Assembly (NCBI RefSeq): GCF_902506265.1
Contig: NZ_LR733556.1
Coordinates: 2,379,230-2,440,099, forward strand
Reading direction: 5' to 3'
DNA length: 60,870 nt
Source: Flavobacterium sp. 9AF
Lineage (GTDB): Bacteria > Bacteroidota > Bacteroidia > Flavobacteriales > Flavobacteriaceae
In this document: piece after piece, positions 17,455-25,921 of the stretch
Numbering within the stretch: position 1 is the first letter of the stretch
Layout: every line of letters starts with the position of its first letter
Program-made: the position numbers and the translations under genes
The notes under the pieces: model-generated
Seen by the model: the letters and a program-made list of their open reading frames with translations, nothing else
The model's database searches: none
Told to the model about the DNA's origin: nothing

Positions 17455-18462
17455 ATGTATCATTCAAAAATAACAGGATTAGGATATTATGTACCTGATA
17501 ATATAGTAACAAACGACGATTTGTCAAAAATAATGGATACCAACGACGAATGGATTCAAGAGCGTACAGGTATTCAGGAAAGAAGACATGTGATTAGAGG
17601 AGAAGATACAACAACCTCAATGGGAGTAAAGGCTGCCAAAGTTGCAATTGAAAGAGCAAAAATCGATAAAGATGATATTGATTTTGTCATTTTTGCTACT
17701 TTAAGTCCAGATTATTATTTCCCTGGACCAGGTGTTTTAGTACAACGCGATTTGGGCTTAAAAACAGTTGGTGCTTTAGATGTTAGAAATCAATGTTCGG
17801 GTTTTGTATATGCGCTTTCAGTTGCGGATCAGTTTATAAAAACAGGGATGTATAAAAACATTTTAGTGATTGGTTCAGAATTACACTCTACAGGTTTAGA
17901 TATGACTACAAGAGGACGAGGTGTTTCTGTTATTTTTGGTGATGGAGCTGGAGCGGCAATTTTAAGTAGAGAAGAGGATACTACTAAAGGGATTTTATCT
18001 ACTCATTTGCATTCTGAGGGACAACATGCAGAAGAATTATCATTAATTGCTCCAGGAATGGGTAAAAGATGGGTTTTGGATATTTTGGCTGATAATGATC
18101 CAAATGACGAAAGTTACTATCCATACATGAACGGTCAGTTTGTATTTAAGAATGCTGTAGTGCGATTTAGTGAAGTTATTATGGAAGGTTTACAAGCTAA
18201 TAATTTAGAAGTTTCTGATATTAATATGTTAATTCCTCATCAAGCTAATTTGAGAATTTCTCAGTTTATTCAACAAAAGTTTAGATTAACTGATGATCAA
18301 GTGTATAACAATATCCAAAAGTATGGGAACACAACAGCTGCTTCTATTCCAATTGCTTTAACTGAAGCATGGGAACAAGGGAAAATAAAAGAAGGCGATC
18401 TAGTTGTTTTAGCTGCTTTTGGTAGTGGTTTTACTTGGGGAAGCGCAATTATTCGCTGGTAA
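17455..18462 (+). CDS. fabH: Beta-ketoacyl-ACP synthase III (FabH)
   Basis: The 335-residue product has all three catalytic residues of the KAS III fold: Cys114 in RNQCSGFVYA, His262 in IPHQANLRI and Asn292 in YGNTTAAS, plus FGDGAGAAIL and the C-terminal AAFGSGFTWGSAIIRW. It condenses an acyl-CoA primer with malonyl-ACP to start fatty-acid synthesis in the cytosol. It stands alone rather than in a plsX-fabH cluster, so it could be a second paralogue with a different primer preference. Confidence 0.93.
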   Translation: MYHSKITGLGYYVPDNIVTNDDLSKIMDTNDEWIQERTGIQERRHVIRGEDTTTSMGVKAAKVAIERAKIDKDDIDFVIFATLSPDYYFPGPGVLVQRDLGLKTVGALDVRNQCSGFVYALSVADQFIKTGMYKNILVIGSELHSTGLDMTTRGRGVSVIFGDGAGAAILSREEDTTKGILSTHLHSEGQHAEELSLIAPGMGKRWVLDILADNDPNDESYYPYMNGQFVFKNAVVRFSEVIMEGLQANNLEVSDINMLIPHQANLRISQFIQQKFRLTDDQVYNNIQKYGNTTAASIPIALTEAWEQGKIKEGDLVVLAAFGSGFTWGSAIIRW

Positions 18463-18480
18463 ATTTATTTTTAATATAAA

Positions 18481-18510
18481 AAAATGCGATTCAAAATGGA
18501 ATCGCATTTT
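18481..18510. terminator. Intrinsic terminator after fabH
   Basis: AAAATGCGATTC (18481-18492) pairs with GAATCGCATTTT (18499-18510). A-rich sequence precedes it and T-rich sequence follows, so it can act for both fabH and the convergent receptor gene. Confidence 0.8.
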
Positions 18511-18528
18511 TCTTTTTAAATAAGATTT

Positions 18529-20883
18529 TTACAATAAACCACCACTTTTTTGGGTTTGATTATCATCTCTTTCTTTTCTTTGTAATGCTCTATTTTTTCC
18601 ACCACCAAAACGATAATTAAAACCTACATATACCGTTTGACTTTCCCAATGAAAAGCACCAACTTGTCTGTAAGGCAAATCACCATCGAAACTAAATTTC
18701 ATTACATTAAATAGGTCACTAAAGCGTGCACTTATTGTTCCTTTTCCTTTGAGTACATTATAACTCGTACCAATATCGGTTCTCCACATTGGTTTTCTAA
18801 TAAATTGTAAACTAAGATCTTTACCTCTATACATTCCAAAAAGTTGAAAACGTAAATCTTTAGTTGCCTTAAAAGTATTGTTTATTCTTGCATTAAAAAT
18901 TGTTGCATCAGCTTCTACAGATTGTGTACCCACTACGCCTCTTATCTTTCTAAAATAAGCATCTAAACCAAAATTTGCACTCCACCATTTTGTAAAGTTT
19001 AAATTTCCTGAAACTTCCATCCCATAAGCGTCATTGTCTTTGAAATTATTATAACTTAAAATATTTTTGTTTGGATCAGTTGGACTTTCGTAAATATATC
19101 GGTTAATTTCATCATAAATTTTTCTATAAAAAACACCAGAGGTTATCGAACCAATTTTTGTTCTCCTTGTATAATTAAACTCAAAAGAATTGGTAAATTG
19201 TGGTTCCAAATCAGGATTTCCTTTTGAATCTATTGTAGGAGTGGACCATTCTCTAATAGGATTGATTTGTTGTATACTTGCTCTATCTACTCGTCTAGCT
19301 ACGCTAAAATTAAAGGAATGGTTGTCATTTGGATTATAACTCACAAAACCAGATGGGTATACAGTTACAAAGCTATCAGAAAAATGGGCTTTATTACTTC
19401 CTACTTGATTGAAATCGGCTTCAGCTTCAAATTTTTCAAGGCGCGCACCTAGTTGTGCACTCCATTTTTTCCACTGTTTTCCATAAGTTGCATATGCTGA
19501 ATAAATTCTTCTTTCATAATTAAAGCTAGAATTGTAAGAATCATTTACATTTAATAAATTATCGGTACTTTCTATTCTTGTTTGTAAACCAGTTTCTAAT
19601 TTAGCCGTTTCACTTATTGGATTAACATAATCAAGATTAATAAAAATATTATCATCTGTATTGTCTACTGTATTTAAAGTATAACTAGGGATTAAAGGAA
19701 AAGTAAAAGTTGTTCTTTCAGGGCTGTCATTAGTATTATAGTTAACTTCTAGCTCAATATTTTCTCCTTCTTTTTTGAAATTATGTTTATAATCAAAATT
19801 ATAAGTTTGAGAAGTATTGTCTGTTTTTGAATTAAATAATTGCAAAATATCAGCTGTAGCAGGGTTTTCATAATTCACATCTGTTTTACCTATTCCATCA
19901 CCATAAAATAGATTTTGAGTTGTGTAAAAAGAGAGTGTATTATTGTCATTTAAAAAATAGTCTACACCAACTTTAAATAAGTGAGATGTGTTTTTGTTAT
20001 TAAAGTCAAAATCTTGTCTGTTTCTATTGTTAGTTTCAAAACTATTTATGTAGCCATTATTAGCATTTTTTCCGTGGTTAAAACCATAATTTCCATAAAA
20101 ATTGACTTTGCCTGTTTTGTAATTTAAATCAATTGAAGAATTTGCTTTTGGCGTTTTACCAAAAGTAACACCTGAATTGACCGAACCATTAAAGCCATCA
20201 TTAGCATTTTTATGCAAAACAATATTAATGATTCCACTCATACCTTCAGGGTTGTATTTTGCAGAAGGATTGGTAATTAATTCAATTTGTTTTATTGAAG
20301 CAGAAGGAATTTGTTTTAACAATTGTTCAGGTGAAATATTCGTAGGTTTGCCATCAACTAGAATACGAACATTCGAATTTCCTCTTAAAGTGATTTGATT
20401 GGTTTGTGCATCTACAGAAACAGAAGGAATATTATTCATAATCTCTCCAGCTGTGGCTCCTGCACTAATTAAATCTTTTCCTACATTTATTACTTTTCGA
20501 TCTATTTTTTGTTCCATAATAGAGCGTTCTTTAACTACTTCCACACCTTCTAACTGGGATACATCTTCTTGAATAGCAATAATGCCTAAATCAATTCGTG
20601 CTGTTTCAGACAAATCAACTTGTTTAGTTATTGTTTTGTAACCAATAAATTGAATTTCCAAAGTGTATTTTTGTGGAACTAATTTGTTAATTTCAAAAAT
20701 ACCCAATTCATTTGTAATTCCTCCAGTAACTACAACATCATTACTTTTAAGAACAATGGTTACATAAGGTAAAGGTTCGTTTGTTTTTTGGTCAACTACT
20801 TTTCCAGTAATATTCCCTGCCACTTGAGCAAATAATGTGTGCCAACTACTCAAGGCGAATAAAATAAATAATTTTAATTTCAT
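18529..20883 (-). CDS. TonB-dependent receptor with carboxypeptidase-like domain
   Basis: The 784-residue product has a signal peptide ending near LFAQ (residue 20) and a carboxypeptidase-regulatory-like domain (about 22-110: GNITGKVVDQKTNEPLPYVTIVL, EINKLVPQKYTLEIQFIGYKT). A plug domain follows (about 120-225: IMNNIPSVSVDAQTNQITLRG, VRILVDGKPTNISPEQLLK, NPEGMSGIINIVL), then an outer-membrane barrel of the PF14905 family ending near GFNYRFGGG. It should import a ligand, or act in envelope assembly, powered by TonB. No SusD partner is adjacent, so the ligand is unknown. Confidence 0.88.
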   Translation of the reverse strand: MKLKLFILFALSSWHTLFAQVAGNITGKVVDQKTNEPLPYVTIVLKSNDVVVTGGITNELGIFEINKLVPQKYTLEIQFIGYKTITKQVDLSETARIDLGIIAIQEDVSQLEGVEVVKERSIMEQKIDRKVINVGKDLISAGATAGEIMNNIPSVSVDAQTNQITLRGNSNVRILVDGKPTNISPEQLLKQIPSASIKQIELITNPSAKYNPEGMSGIINIVLHKNANDGFNGSVNSGVTFGKTPKANSSIDLNYKTGKVNFYGNYGFNHGKNANNGYINSFETNNRNRQDFDFNNKNTSHLFKVGVDYFLNDNNTLSFYTTQNLFYGDGIGKTDVNYENPATADILQLFNSKTDNTSQTYNFDYKHNFKKEGENIELEVNYNTNDSPERTTFTFPLIPSYTLNTVDNTDDNIFINLDYVNPISETAKLETGLQTRIESTDNLLNVNDSYNSSFNYERRIYSAYATYGKQWKKWSAQLGARLEKFEAEADFNQVGSNKAHFSDSFVTVYPSGFVSYNPNDNHSFNFSVARRVDRASIQQINPIREWSTPTIDSKGNPDLEPQFTNSFEFNYTRRTKIGSITSGVFYRKIYDEINRYIYESPTDPNKNILSYNNFKDNDAYGMEVSGNLNFTKWWSANFGLDAYFRKIRGVVGTQSVEADATIFNARINNTFKATKDLRFQLFGMYRGKDLSLQFIRKPMWRTDIGTSYNVLKGKGTISARFSDLFNVMKFSFDGDLPYRQVGAFHWESQTVYVGFNYRFGGGKNRALQRKERDDNQTQKSGGLL

Positions 20884-21027
20884 TTTAATAACTGTTTAAC
20901 GTGATTTGATTGATACTATACTAGACTTGCTTTTTCAAGCTTTGTTACAGGAATATTTTTTTTTTAGCTTTTTTTTAACACAACAGAAATTTTATAAACT
21001 AATTACTAAATACTAATCACTATTCAT

Positions 21028-21035
21028 TAAATTTG
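21028..21035 (+). promoter_or_regulatory. -7 promoter element for argS
   Basis: TAAATTTG matches TAnnTTTG 23 bases before the ATG. Confidence 0.5.
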
Positions 21036-21058
21036 CACCTTCATAAAAATTAAGAAAA

Positions 21059-22849
21059 ATGACATTACAAGAAACACTAACCAAACACATTTTAGAAGCC
21101 GTTCATTCTGTTTTCAATTTAACCATTGATAAAGTAGAATTTCAAGCAACTAGGAAAGACTTTGAAGGTGATATTACAATGGTCGTTTTTCCTTTAGTAA
21201 AAGCATTAAAAGGCAACCCTGTTGAAATAGGAACAAAAATTGGAACCTATTTAGTTGAAAATGTACCCGTAGTTGAAAAATTCAATGTGGTAGCGGGATT
21301 TTTAAATATCGTTATCGCTGATGCTTTTTATATTGATTTCTTCAATAGTATTAAAAATCAGGACACTTTTGGTTATGTTAATCCAAAAGAAGATGATAAA
21401 GCTGTTATGGTGGAATATTCTTCACCTAATACAAATAAGCCCTTGCATTTAGGCCATATTCGTAATAATTTATTAGGTTATTCCGTAGCTGAAATTATCA
21501 AAGCTTCGGGTAAGAAAGTTTATAAAACACAAATTATAAACGATAGAGGTATTCACATTTGTAAGTCGATGTTGGCTTGGCAAAAATTTGGAAAAGGGGC
21601 AACTCCAGAATCTACTGGATTGAAAGGGGATAAGTTAGTTGGTAATTTTTATGTTGCATTTGATAAGCAATATAAAAACGAAATCAACGAATTAATGGCT
21701 CAAGGTAAAACAGAAGAAGAAGCAAAAAAGGTAGCACCATCCATTCTAGAAGCGCAAGAAATGCTACGTAAATGGGAAGCTGGTGATGAAGAAGTAGTAG
21801 CACTTTGGAAAAAGATGAATCAATGGGTATATGATGGTTTTGAAGAGACATATAAGAACTTAGGGGTTGATTTTAGTATTCCTAATTATTACGAAAGCAA
21901 CACCTATCTTTTAGGAAAAGAAGTAGTTCAAATGGGCTTAGAGAAAGGAGTTTTTGAGAAAGATTCTGATGGTTCTGTTTGGATTGATTTAACGGCAGAA
22001 GGTTTAGATAGAAAGATTGTTTTACGTTCCGATGGAACGGCAGTTTATATGACGCAAGACATTGGAACGGCTATTCAACGTGTGAAAGATTATCCAGATG
22101 TTGGCGGTATGGTTTACACTGTAGGAAACGAACAAGATTATCATTTTAAAGTATTGTTCTTAATCTTAAAGAAATTAGGATTTGATTGGGCCGAACATTT
22201 ATATCATTTAAGTTATGGAATGGTAGAATTGCCTTCTGGGAAGATGAAATCGAGAGAAGGAACTGTTGTTGATGCAGATGATTTAATGGAAGAAATGACG
22301 GAAACCGCTCAAAAGATTTCGGAAGAATTAGGTAAATTAGATGGATACTCAGATGATGAAAAAGTAGCTTTGTACAAAGTAATTGGATTAGGTGCATTGA
22401 AATATTATATGTTAAAAGTTGATCCTAAGAAACAAATGATGTTCAATCCAGAAGAATCGGTTGATTTTAATGGAAATACAGGCCCTTTTATTCAATATAC
22501 CTATGCACGTATCCAATCGATTTTAAGAAAAGCTGATTTTGATTATTCTTCAGTCACATTGAGTGGGATTGAAATGTCTTTACACGAAAAAGAAAAAGAA
22601 TTAATCAAACAAGTACAATTATTTCCAGAAGTGATACAAAATGCAGCAACTAATTATAGTCCGGCCTTAATTGCAAATTATACGTATGATTTGGTAAAAG
22701 AATTTAATTCATTTTATCAAAATGTACCTATTTTACCTGAACAAAATTTAGAAAAGAAAGCCTTTAGAGTACAATTATCTAAAATGGTAGGAAATACTAT
22801 TAAAAATGCGTTCTACTTGTTAGGTATTCAAGTTCCACAAAGAATGTAG
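21059..22849 (+). CDS. argS: Arginyl-tRNA synthetase
   Basis: The 596-residue product charges tRNA-Arg with arginine. It has the ArgS-specific N-terminal Add-1 domain (residues 1-105) and the class I HIGH signature as HLGH (130-133) in SSPNTNKPLHLGHIRNNLLG. A KMSKS-equivalent loop is seen as SGKMKSREGTVV, as is the C-terminal DALR anticodon-binding region ending in KNAFYLLGIQVPQRM. Length is normal. It is monocistronic with its own promoter element and terminator. Confidence 0.97.
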   Translation: MTLQETLTKHILEAVHSVFNLTIDKVEFQATRKDFEGDITMVVFPLVKALKGNPVEIGTKIGTYLVENVPVVEKFNVVAGFLNIVIADAFYIDFFNSIKNQDTFGYVNPKEDDKAVMVEYSSPNTNKPLHLGHIRNNLLGYSVAEIIKASGKKVYKTQIINDRGIHICKSMLAWQKFGKGATPESTGLKGDKLVGNFYVAFDKQYKNEINELMAQGKTEEEAKKVAPSILEAQEMLRKWEAGDEEVVALWKKMNQWVYDGFEETYKNLGVDFSIPNYYESNTYLLGKEVVQMGLEKGVFEKDSDGSVWIDLTAEGLDRKIVLRSDGTAVYMTQDIGTAIQRVKDYPDVGGMVYTVGNEQDYHFKVLFLILKKLGFDWAEHLYHLSYGMVELPSGKMKSREGTVVDADDLMEEMTETAQKISEELGKLDGYSDDEKVALYKVIGLGALKYYMLKVDPKKQMMFNPEESVDFNGNTGPFIQYTYARIQSILRKADFDYSSVTLSGIEMSLHEKEKELIKQVQLFPEVIQNAATNYSPALIANYTYDLVKEFNSFYQNVPILPEQNLEKKAFRVQLSKMVGNTIKNAFYLLGIQVPQRM

Positions 22850-22868
22850 AAAATAACTTTTAGAATAC

Positions 22869-22891
22869 AAAGAGGCTTTTTAAGCCTCTTT
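22869..22891 (+). terminator. Intrinsic terminator after argS
   Basis: AAAGAGGCTT (22869-22878) pairs with AAGCCTCTTT (22882-22891), followed by a T-run to 22896. Confidence 0.9.
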
Positions 22892-22900
22892 TTTTTGAAT

Positions 22901-22944
22901 GTAACATGAGTTACTTATAAGTTTCAAATTGCTTTATATATTTG
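22901..22944 (+). promoter_or_regulatory. Crp/Fnr-like operator plus -7 element, DUF6132 gene
   Basis: The perfect palindrome GTAAC-ATGA-GTTAC lies at 22901-22914 and the -7 element TATATTTG at 22937-22944, separated by exactly 22 bp. The same layout precedes cydA and the TolC gene. The operator centre falls close to -41.5 from the expected transcript start, the class II activator position. The cognate regulator is not in the window. Confidence 0.7.
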
Positions 22945-22953
22945 ATAAAAAAG

Positions 22954-23154
22954 ATGACAAAAAAAGGATATATAATTACTGGTATAGGAATTTTGGTTGG
23001 ATTAATTTTTGGATATGCTTACTATTATTATATAGGTTGTGCTTCAGGAACTTGTGCAATAACTTCTCATCCTATAAACAGTACTTTATATGGAGGAGTT
23101 ATGGGTGGTTTATTTTTCAATTTATTTGTTAAATCTCCCAAAAAAGACAAATAA
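22954..23154 (+). CDS. DUF6132 family small membrane protein
   Basis: From ATG 22954 the product is 66 residues; a TTG 12 bp upstream lies within the -7 element, so the ATG is chosen. It has two hydrophobic segments joined by GCASGTCAITSHPINSTLYGG, the family hallmark with two Cys. Relatives occur near sulfur-metabolism and DUF2892 genes in Bacteroidota (recalled, not checked). Its promoter matches those of cydAB and the RND operon, which supports a role in the same condition. Function is unknown. Confidence 0.75.
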   Translation: MTKKGYIITGIGILVGLIFGYAYYYYIGCASGTCAITSHPINSTLYGGVMGGLFFNLFVKSPKKDK

Positions 23155-23240
23155 AGTACATAAAATAAAGTAAGTTGATGATAATAAACAATGGTTATAT
23201 ATTTAAAGTATTGATTTTAAATAGTATTTAATTTTTATTA

Positions 23241-23549
23241 ATGAAGTTTACGAGCGTTGCAATATTAGTTTATTTAATGGTTTTAATGGCATTACCTTCT
23301 GTACGTGCCATAAAACTACAATTGGGTAATGAATGTGAAGAAAATTGCGATGCATCTAAGCAAAATGAATGTGAAAAAGGGAATTTTATAATGAGTCTAA
23401 GTTTTAGCCCTTTACAAATAATTAAAACACTCACATTTAATCTTTCCATTTCAAACACCGATTTTGAATTAAAAAAAGAATCTTCTTTTTATGAGTCTTT
23501 TTTTGTCAGTGCTTTTCACAATACTATTTGGAACCCTCCAAAGTTTTAG
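23241..23549 (+). CDS. Small secreted protein, DUF6660-like
   Basis: The 102-residue product has a hydrophobic N-terminus (VAILVYLMVLMALPSVRA), a short Cys-containing segment (ECEENCDASKQNECEKG, three Cys) and a C-terminal half ending in SAFHNTIWNPPKF. That arrangement, signal then Cys cluster then a terminal aromatic-x-PPK motif, resembles DUF6660 proteins found near metal-transport genes in Bacteroidota. The match is by architecture only. It lies between the DUF6132 gene and the CxxCH gene on the same strand. Confidence 0.5.
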   Translation: MKFTSVAILVYLMVLMALPSVRAIKLQLGNECEENCDASKQNECEKGNFIMSLSFSPLQIIKTLTFNLSISNTDFELKKESSFYESFFVSAFHNTIWNPPKF

Positions 23550-23617
23550 TTACACTTTTTAGAACTTATTTTTTCTATGCTTTGAATAGTATAGTGTAAC
23601 TACATATAACAATTTTT

Positions 23618-23914
23618 ATGAAAAAAAATATATTACTAATCTTATTTTTTTCTCTAATGGTTTTAGGGAAAGAAATGATAAATAACACGAAAGAATTAGC
23701 CGCTTATTCAACTGTAGAAATAAGTAAAAATAAATACTTATCTCATAATTTTAATACCCATGAAACAACACAATGTGCTCAATGTCATGGTTGTAAAAAC
23801 GGAATGGAATTTACTGTCGAAAAGGATTCGCTAAATCTGAAACTTATAAATAAGTTGTCAAAAGATACTATAGAAAATAATAGTAAAGAAATGCCTAAAA
23901 GAAATAAGTTATGA
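23618..23914 (+). CDS. Small secreted protein with a CxxCH motif
   Basis: The 98-residue product has an N-terminal hydrophobic signal (ILLILFFSLMVLG) and CAQCHGC (Cys53, Cys56, His57, Cys59), which contains the haem-attachment pattern CxxCH. There is no room for a full class I cytochrome c fold and no clear distal ligand apart from Met63, so haem binding is uncertain; metal or redox use of the cysteines is equally possible. Its stop overlaps the start of the kelch gene (ATGA), implying translational coupling. Confidence 0.55.
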   Translation: MKKNILLILFFSLMVLGKEMINNTKELAAYSTVEISKNKYLSHNFNTHETTQCAQCHGCKNGMEFTVEKDSLNLKLINKLSKDTIENNSKEMPKRNKL

Positions 23915-25512
23915 AAAATTTCTTCAGATTAGTCTTTATAGTTATTATTTATCAATCCACATCAGGGCAAACTAATTTTCCTTATGACATAATACTTACT
24001 CCTATTTCTATTTCGGGCTTACCTGGATTACATTCCTACGCTTTTGCTCAAGACAATGGTAAATGGTTAATTATAGGAGGAAGAAAGGATGGGATTCATG
24101 CGCGTCAACCTTTTAATGCTTTTCCTGAAAATCAAAATAATGATTTAATTTATGTGGTCGATATTGATACACAACAAACTTGGTTTGTTTCCTTAAATTC
24201 TTTAAGTACAGGTTTGAAAGAACAACTACAATCCACAAATATGAATTTTTATCAAGATGAAGACATTTTGTATGTAATTGGAGGTTATTCTTATTCAACA
24301 TCAGCCAATGATCATATTACACATGATAAACTTACTGCCATTCATGTTCCAAATTTGATTAATGCTATTATCAATAATACGCCAATCGCTACATATTTTA
24401 AGCAAATAAGTAATCCCTCATTTGCTATTACTGGAGGGCAACTGGGTAAAATTGATAACTTTTTTTATTTGATTGGAGGACATCGTTTTGATGGGAGATA
24501 TAATCCTATGAATAATCCTACTTTTACGCAAACTTATTCTAATTCTATACGAAAATTTGAAATTGACAATAGTAACAGTCAACTTTCTATAATTAGTTAT
24601 TCTGAGATTATTGATGCAGTGCATTTACATAGAAGAGATTATAATTTAGTTCCTCAGGTTTTCCCTAATGGAGAATTAGGCTATACAATTTCTTCAGGGG
24701 TTTTTCAAATTAATGTCGATTTACCATTTTTATATCCAATAGATGTTAAGTCTAATGGCTATTTTCCTCAAACCTACTTTAATCAGTATTTGAGTAATTA
24801 CCATTCTGCAAAAATTGGTTTATATAATTCAATAGATAATGTTATGCATAATTTGTTTTTTGGAGGAATGAGTCAATATTATTATTCTAACGGACAATTA
24901 ATACAAGACGATACGGTTCCTTTTGTAAAAACTATTAGTAGGACGACAAGAACCTCGGATGGGGCATTATCCGAATTTCAATTACCAATAGAAATGCCTA
25001 ACTTAAAAGGTTCTGGAGCAGAATTTATAGTTAATAAAAATCTTCCACATTATTCAAATGAGGTGATAAATCTTTCAAATATAACAGCTAATGAATTTGT
25101 TATTGGACATATTTTTGGAGGAATTCAAAGTACATCTACTTCTGCTTTTACAGATAATCAAACTAATCTAACCAGTGCAGATCCAACGGTCTATGAAGTT
25201 AAACTAATTTTAAATCAAAATCTCAATTCTAATGCAATTGATGGAACTAACCCTTTCTCTTTTTCAGTTTTTCCTAATCCAGCAATAAATGATAGGGTTA
25301 AAATAAATTTTACAATACCTTATGTTTCCGATTTGGAATATATTATTTCAAGTATAGATGGCAAAATACTTTCAGAAGGAACTATTGAAGATATAAAAAC
25401 AGGATTTAATGAAATGAATTTTAGCTTAGATGAAGTAAATCAGGAGACAGTTGTTCTGACATTTATTTTTGATCGCAAATATTTTGAATCAAAAAAAATA
25501 ATTCTCAAATAA
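23911..25512 (+). CDS. Kelch-like beta-propeller protein with T9SS sorting domain
   Basis: The 533-residue product has a signal peptide (to about TSGQ, residue 20), a propeller region with kelch-type blades (WLIIGGRKDG, ILYVIGGYSYS, FFYLIGGHRFDGR, NLFFGGMSQYYY, VIGHIFGG) and, from about residue 451, a type A T9SS C-terminal signal starting FSVFPNPA and ending KKIILK. It should be exported by the type IX system and be surface-attached or released. It is coupled to the upstream CxxCH gene by an ATGA overlap. Its ligand or substrate is unknown. Confidence 0.8.
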   Translation: MKNFFRLVFIVIIYQSTSGQTNFPYDIILTPISISGLPGLHSYAFAQDNGKWLIIGGRKDGIHARQPFNAFPENQNNDLIYVVDIDTQQTWFVSLNSLSTGLKEQLQSTNMNFYQDEDILYVIGGYSYSTSANDHITHDKLTAIHVPNLINAIINNTPIATYFKQISNPSFAITGGQLGKIDNFFYLIGGHRFDGRYNPMNNPTFTQTYSNSIRKFEIDNSNSQLSIISYSEIIDAVHLHRRDYNLVPQVFPNGELGYTISSGVFQINVDLPFLYPIDVKSNGYFPQTYFNQYLSNYHSAKIGLYNSIDNVMHNLFFGGMSQYYYSNGQLIQDDTVPFVKTISRTTRTSDGALSEFQLPIEMPNLKGSGAEFIVNKNLPHYSNEVINLSNITANEFVIGHIFGGIQSTSTSAFTDNQTNLTSADPTVYEVKLILNQNLNSNAIDGTNPFSFSVFPNPAINDRVKINFTIPYVSDLEYIISSIDGKILSEGTIEDIKTGFNEMNFSLDEVNQETVVLTFIFDRKYFESKKIILK

Positions 25513-25566
25513 TTTAAAAAAAATTATATATTTATAAACTTGAATAATAACTAAATAAAATTAATA

Positions 25567-25770
25567 ATGAAAAAAATTGTAAGTATTTTAGCTATTGTAG
25601 CTTTTATGTTTTCGGTAGATGCTAATGCACAACAACCAAAACAAAAGAAGAAAGAAAAAGAAAAAACAGAGAAAGCTTCTTGCTCAAAAGAAGAAAAAAA
25701 ATCTTGTGGCAGTGAAGCAAAAGGTTCTTGTTGTGCTTCAAAAAAAGCGGAAGCTAAAAAAGAAGAATAA
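25567..25770 (+). CDS. Small secreted Lys/Cys-rich protein
   Basis: The 67-residue product has a signal peptide ending in DANAQ (residue 22), then a very Lys/Glu-rich mature chain with four Cys (39, 47, 55, 56; SCCASKK). It could bind metal or be redox active, but no family is named. It lies between the kelch gene and cydA, with its own terminator before the cydA promoter. A second frame over the same bases is also open but lacks a signal peptide. Confidence 0.6.
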   Translation: MKKIVSILAIVAFMFSVDANAQQPKQKKKEKEKTEKASCSKEEKKSCGSEAKGSCCASKKAEAKKEE

Positions 25771-25791
25771 TAATTTTAAGCCTAATAATAG

Positions 25792-25811
25792 AAACCGCTT
25801 TTTAGCGGTTT
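25792..25811 (+). terminator. Intrinsic terminator
   Basis: AAACCGCT (25792-25799) pairs with AGCGGTTT (25804-25811), followed by a T-run to 25817. It separates the small Cys-rich gene from the cydAB promoter. Confidence 0.85.
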
Positions 25812-25856
25812 TTTTATTTTTAAGTGAAAAGTTAACAGGATACTTTGTTTAAAATT

Positions 25857-25900
25857 GTAACTCTTGTTACCATCTTTTAAGGTAAAATAAGGTAAATTTG
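25857..25900 (+). promoter_or_regulatory. Crp/Fnr-like operator plus -7 element, cydAB
   Basis: GTAAC-TCTT-GTTAC (25857-25870) lies 22 bp upstream of TAAATTTG (25893-25900). No TTTG or TTG is seen at the -33 position, which fits activator dependence. The operator would be centred near -41.5. Confidence 0.75.
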
Positions 25901-25921
25901 TAAGACTTTAAATTTACAATC

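Noticed and set aside
23618..23914. Annotation as a true c-type cytochrome
   Set aside because: There is a CxxCH motif, but the chain is too short for a standard fold and the downstream ligand is uncertain.
25619..25852. Overlapping Lys-rich frame across the small Cys-rich gene
   Set aside because: It lacks the signal peptide, runs through the terminator hairpin and is explained by A-rich codons in the other frame.
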